Made by a program: the position numbers and the translations under genes. This document shows, piece after piece, positions 22,078 through 24,030 of a stretch of 24,030 nt of DNA. Below the pieces are notes generated by a model that saw nothing but the letters and a program-made list of their open reading frames with translations, searched no databases and was not told the origin of the DNA. The stretch is taken from assembly GCA_040006575.1 (NCBI GenBank), contig JBDTWS010000041.1, positions 1 through 24,030 on the forward strand, given 5' to 3'. How positions within the stretch are numbered: position 1 is the first letter of the stretch; each line of letters begins with the position of its first letter. The stretch is from UKL13-2 sp040006575 (GTDB lineage Bacteria > Pseudomonadota > Gammaproteobacteria > Burkholderiales > Usitatibacteraceae).

Positions 22078-22530
22078 ATGTCAGTCGAGAAACCAGCAAA
22101 GAGCGCACGCACTGCGAAACCGGCAGGCGAGATCGATGAACGCGCCGCGGGTTCGGCCGAGGTCGATGCTTTTGTGCAGAAGCTGGAGCATCCGATGAAG
22201 CCCGAACTGGAAGCGTTGCGCGCGATTTTCCTTGGTGCCAGCTCCAGGATCGTTGAAGGCATCAAATGGAATTCACCCAGCTTTCGCGTTCGCGAATATT
22301 TCGGCACGGTGAATCTTCGCGGCAACGCGCTGCAAGTCATCCTGCACCAGGGGGCGAAGGCGACCGCCGCCAGCACAACCGGCCTGGACATTGACGATCC
22401 CGCCGGCCTGCTCGAATGGCTGGGCAAGGAACGCGCCTCGGTGAAATTCACCGACCTAGCCGGCATCAAGAAAAACAAGAAAGCGTTCCAGGCGATCCTG
22501 CACCAATGGGTTGATCGTCTTCCCGAATGA
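22078..22530 (+). CDS. DUF1801 domain protein
   Basis: A 150-residue cytoplasmic protein. After a Lys/Ala-rich N-terminus comes the DUF1801 pattern: VDAFVQKLEHPMKPELEALRAIFLGASSRIVEGIKWNSPSFRVREYFGTVNLRGNALQVILHQG (a helical start, then IKWNSPSF). The function is unknown. GGAG lies about six bases before ATG 22078. It is the first gene of the operon with ArsR, SRPBCC and GyrI-like genes; the promoter and operator lie directly upstream. Confidence 0.88.
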   Translation: MSVEKPAKSARTAKPAGEIDERAAGSAEVDAFVQKLEHPMKPELEALRAIFLGASSRIVEGIKWNSPSFRVREYFGTVNLRGNALQVILHQGAKATAASTTGLDIDDPAGLLEWLGKERASVKFTDLAGIKKNKKAFQAILHQWVDRLPE

Positions 22531-22549
22531 AGATATTTGAGTCAATCAA

Positions 22550-22978
22550 ATGAATACAGCCCGTCTCGATGCCACGTTTGCCGCACTCGCCGATCCCACG
22601 CGCCGCGCCATCCTCGCGCGGCTGGCGTCGGGCGACGCGTCGGTGATGGAATTGGCCGAACCGTTCTCGATGAGCCAGCCGGCAATTTCCAAACACTTGA
22701 AGGTGCTGGAGCGGGCAGGTCTCATTTCCACCGGCAGTGATGCCCAGCGCCGCCCGCGAAAACTGGAAGCAAAGCCGCTGGAGGAAGCCACGCAGTGGCT
22801 CGAGAAATACCGCGAATTCTGGGAGGCGTCGTTTTTGCGCCTGGATGACCTGTTGCAGGAAATGAAGGCAACGGCAGGCGAATCGCGCAAAAAAGTAATT
22901 GCAAAAAGCACCCCAAAAATTTCGGGCCGCGCAGCGCCGCGAACCCGCCGCTCAAAAACCAGCAAGGAGAAAAAATGA
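22550..22978 (+). CDS. ArsR-family transcriptional repressor
   Basis: A 142-residue winged-helix regulator: LDATFAALADPTRRAILARLASGDASVMELAEPFSMSQPAISKHLKVLERAGLI covers the HTH (SMSQPAISKHLKVLE recognition helix), then the wing with GSDAQRRPRKLEAKP. There are no Cys pairs of the metal-sensing ArsR class, so it is of the SRPBCC-linked, non-metal kind. The C-terminal 35 residues are Lys/Arg-rich (SRKKVIAKSTPKISGRAAPRTRRSKTSKEKK), longer than usual. ATG 22550 is 19 bases after the DUF1801 stop. Its stop overlaps the SRPBCC start (ATGA). Confidence 0.93.
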   Translation: MNTARLDATFAALADPTRRAILARLASGDASVMELAEPFSMSQPAISKHLKVLERAGLISTGSDAQRRPRKLEAKPLEEATQWLEKYREFWEASFLRLDDLLQEMKATAGESRKKVIAKSTPKISGRAAPRTRRSKTSKEKK

Positions 22979-23472
22979 ATTTTGCCGCTACATTCAAGGT
23001 CGCGATGCTCTCTGACAAGGAGATCGAAGTCTCGCGTGTTTTCAATGCGCCACGCACGCTGGTGTTCGACGCACACACCAAGCCTGAATTGATCAAGCGA
23101 TGGATGTTCGGTCCGCCGGGCTGGTCGTTCGCGGTGTGCGAAGTCGATCTGCGCGTCGGCGGCGCCTATCGTTTCGTCTGGCGCGGCCCGGAAAATGTCG
23201 AGATGGGCATGGGGGGCATTCACAAGGAAATTGTGGTACCGGAAAAAATCGTCAACACCCAGAAATTCGACCAGGACTGGACCGGCGGCGAAGCCATCGG
23301 TACCTTGCTGCTGAGCGAGCAGGATGGCAAGACGACCCTGCGCAATCGTGTGTTGTATGTGTCGAAGGAAGCCCGCGACGGCGCGCTGGCCAGTGGCATG
23401 ACCGAAGGAATGACGTTCACGTACAACCGGCTGGAAGAGGTATTGCCGGCGTTTGCCACGGAGGGCGCGTAG
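22975..23472 (+). CDS. SRPBCC (AHSA1-type) domain protein
   Basis: A 165-residue START-like protein: IEVSRVFNAPRTLVFDAHTKPELIKRWMFGPPGWSFAVCEVDLRVGGAYRFVWRGP at the start, EIVVPEKIVNTQKFDQDWTGGEAIGTLLLSEQDGKTTLRNRVLYVSKEARDGALASGMTEGMTFTYNRLEEVL at the end. This is the AHSA1/ligand-binding family with an internal cavity. It is almost always linked to an ArsR regulator of this type. AAGGAG lies six bases before ATG 22975 and the start overlaps the ArsR stop. The ligand is unknown. Confidence 0.94.
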   Translation: MNFAATFKVAMLSDKEIEVSRVFNAPRTLVFDAHTKPELIKRWMFGPPGWSFAVCEVDLRVGGAYRFVWRGPENVEMGMGGIHKEIVVPEKIVNTQKFDQDWTGGEAIGTLLLSEQDGKTTLRNRVLYVSKEARDGALASGMTEGMTFTYNRLEEVLPAFATEGA

Positions 23473-23978
23473 TGAACACCGACAATTGCGAAGCAAATCA
23501 CACAGGGGAAGCCGGCAGGATTGATACCCCGAAAATTATCCAGACCGAAGCAAAGTTGGTCGCTAAAATTCATCTCAAGGTACCCCGCAGTGAAATGCAG
23601 GAAGTCATGGGACCTGGCGTGGTTGAAGTCATGGCCGCCGCGCGCGCACAAGGTATCGGCCCGACCGGCCCGTGGTTCACGCATCACCTGAAAATGGAAC
23701 CGGGCACGTTTGATTTTGAAATCTGCGTGCCCGTGAGCGCGCCGGTCAAACCGGTGGGCCGCGTGGTGGCAGGCGAATGGCCCGCCATGTCGGTGGCGCG
23801 CACAGTGCTGCATGGCGGCTACGAAGGACTGGGCAACGCATGGGGCGAATTCTATTCATGGATGAAAGCCAACGGCCATGTACCGGCCGCCGATCTTTAC
23901 GAATGCTATGTCGCCGGTCCTGAATCCGGTGCGGATCCTGCGAACTGGCGAACCGAACTCAGCAGCCCGCTGGCCTGA
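23472..23978 (+). CDS. GyrI-like small-molecule-binding domain protein
   Basis: A 168-residue stand-alone GyrI-like (AraC effector-binding) domain: AKIHLKVPRSEMQEVMGPGVVEVMAAARAQGIGPTGPWFTHHLKMEPGTFDFEICVPVSAPVKPVGRVVAGEWPAMSVARTVLHGGYEGLGNAWGEFYSWMKANG, ending with ECYVAGPES and a W.TEL..P tail. Such proteins bind hydrophobic ligands and may be hydrolases or sensors. I chose GTG 23472, which overlaps the SRPBCC TAG stop (TAGTG). It is the last complete gene of the ArsR operon seen here. Confidence 0.88.
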   Translation: MNTDNCEANHTGEAGRIDTPKIIQTEAKLVAKIHLKVPRSEMQEVMGPGVVEVMAAARAQGIGPTGPWFTHHLKMEPGTFDFEICVPVSAPVKPVGRVVAGEWPAMSVARTVLHGGYEGLGNAWGEFYSWMKANGHVPAADLYECYVAGPESGADPANWRTELSSPLA

Positions 23979-23988
23979 GAAACTCGAC

Positions 23989-24030
23989 ATGGTGACTGCG
24001 AAGCGCATGCCTGTCGCGCCGGCAAAGTCT
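23989..24030 (+). CDS. Start of a further gene (partial)
   Basis: An ATG 11 bases after the GyrI-like stop opens 14 codons (MVTAKRMPVAPAKS) to the window edge. It is too short to identify. The spacing fits another gene of the operon. Confidence 0.4.
   Translation, partial: MVTAKRMPVAPAKS

Overview
The window reads as an ordinary chromosomal stretch of a fairly GC-rich proteobacterium. DUF3300/DUF2950 and DUF3606 genes, a large-subunit catalase, a glycine-zipper protein and a three-gene MacAB-like exporter all suggest a betaproteobacterium (Burkholderiales-like). That placement is inference from gene content, not a phylogenetic test. I see no tRNA, rRNA, insertion sequence, phage gene or CRISPR array.

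Layout. 1-2715 (+): the 3' end of a beta-lactamase-family serine hydrolase, a translationally coupled CPBP membrane protease and a DUF1266 protein, closed by a strong hairpin. 2812-7846 (-): a stress-type cluster of hemerythrin, DUF3606, a double-CxxC protein of unknown role, a KatE-type catalase, a glycine-zipper protein and a small single-pass membrane protein. 7847-8993 is nearly gene-free. It holds two outward-facing transcription units with the same promoter architecture (TTTCTCCTACA, 21 nt, TAYATT with an extended -10). Each ends in a textbook intrinsic terminator, and I read them as two candidate small RNAs flanking one doubtful small ORF. 8994-9221 is a small hydrophilic protein. 9354-12649 (-) is an adaptor/ATPase/permease exporter operon. 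13152-13808 (+) is a glutathione transferase. 13890-17100 (-) carries DUF2950, DUF3300 and a secreted BON-domain protein.

17438-20267 (+) is an ECF42-type sigma factor locus: two YCII/DGPF proteins, a VOC protein and a sigma factor with a long C-terminal extension. The second DGPF gene has a TGTCGA-17 nt-CGTC promoter that fits the signature I recall for this sigma group. Next come a secreted small protein with an Sm-like pattern, an AbrB/MazE-type antitoxin with no toxin beside it, and a solitary PhnD-type binding protein. 22078-23978 (+) is a compact DUF1801-ArsR-SRPBCC-GyrI operon with a palindromic candidate operator over its promoter. The last 42 bases start another gene.

A hairpin repeat of about 55-65 bp, built around a CCGGCGCGG arm, occurs in several intergenic gaps (7445, 12927, 17333, 20668). 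The most novel items are the paired candidate small RNAs with their shared promoter, the repeat family, and the candidate sigma and repressor sites.
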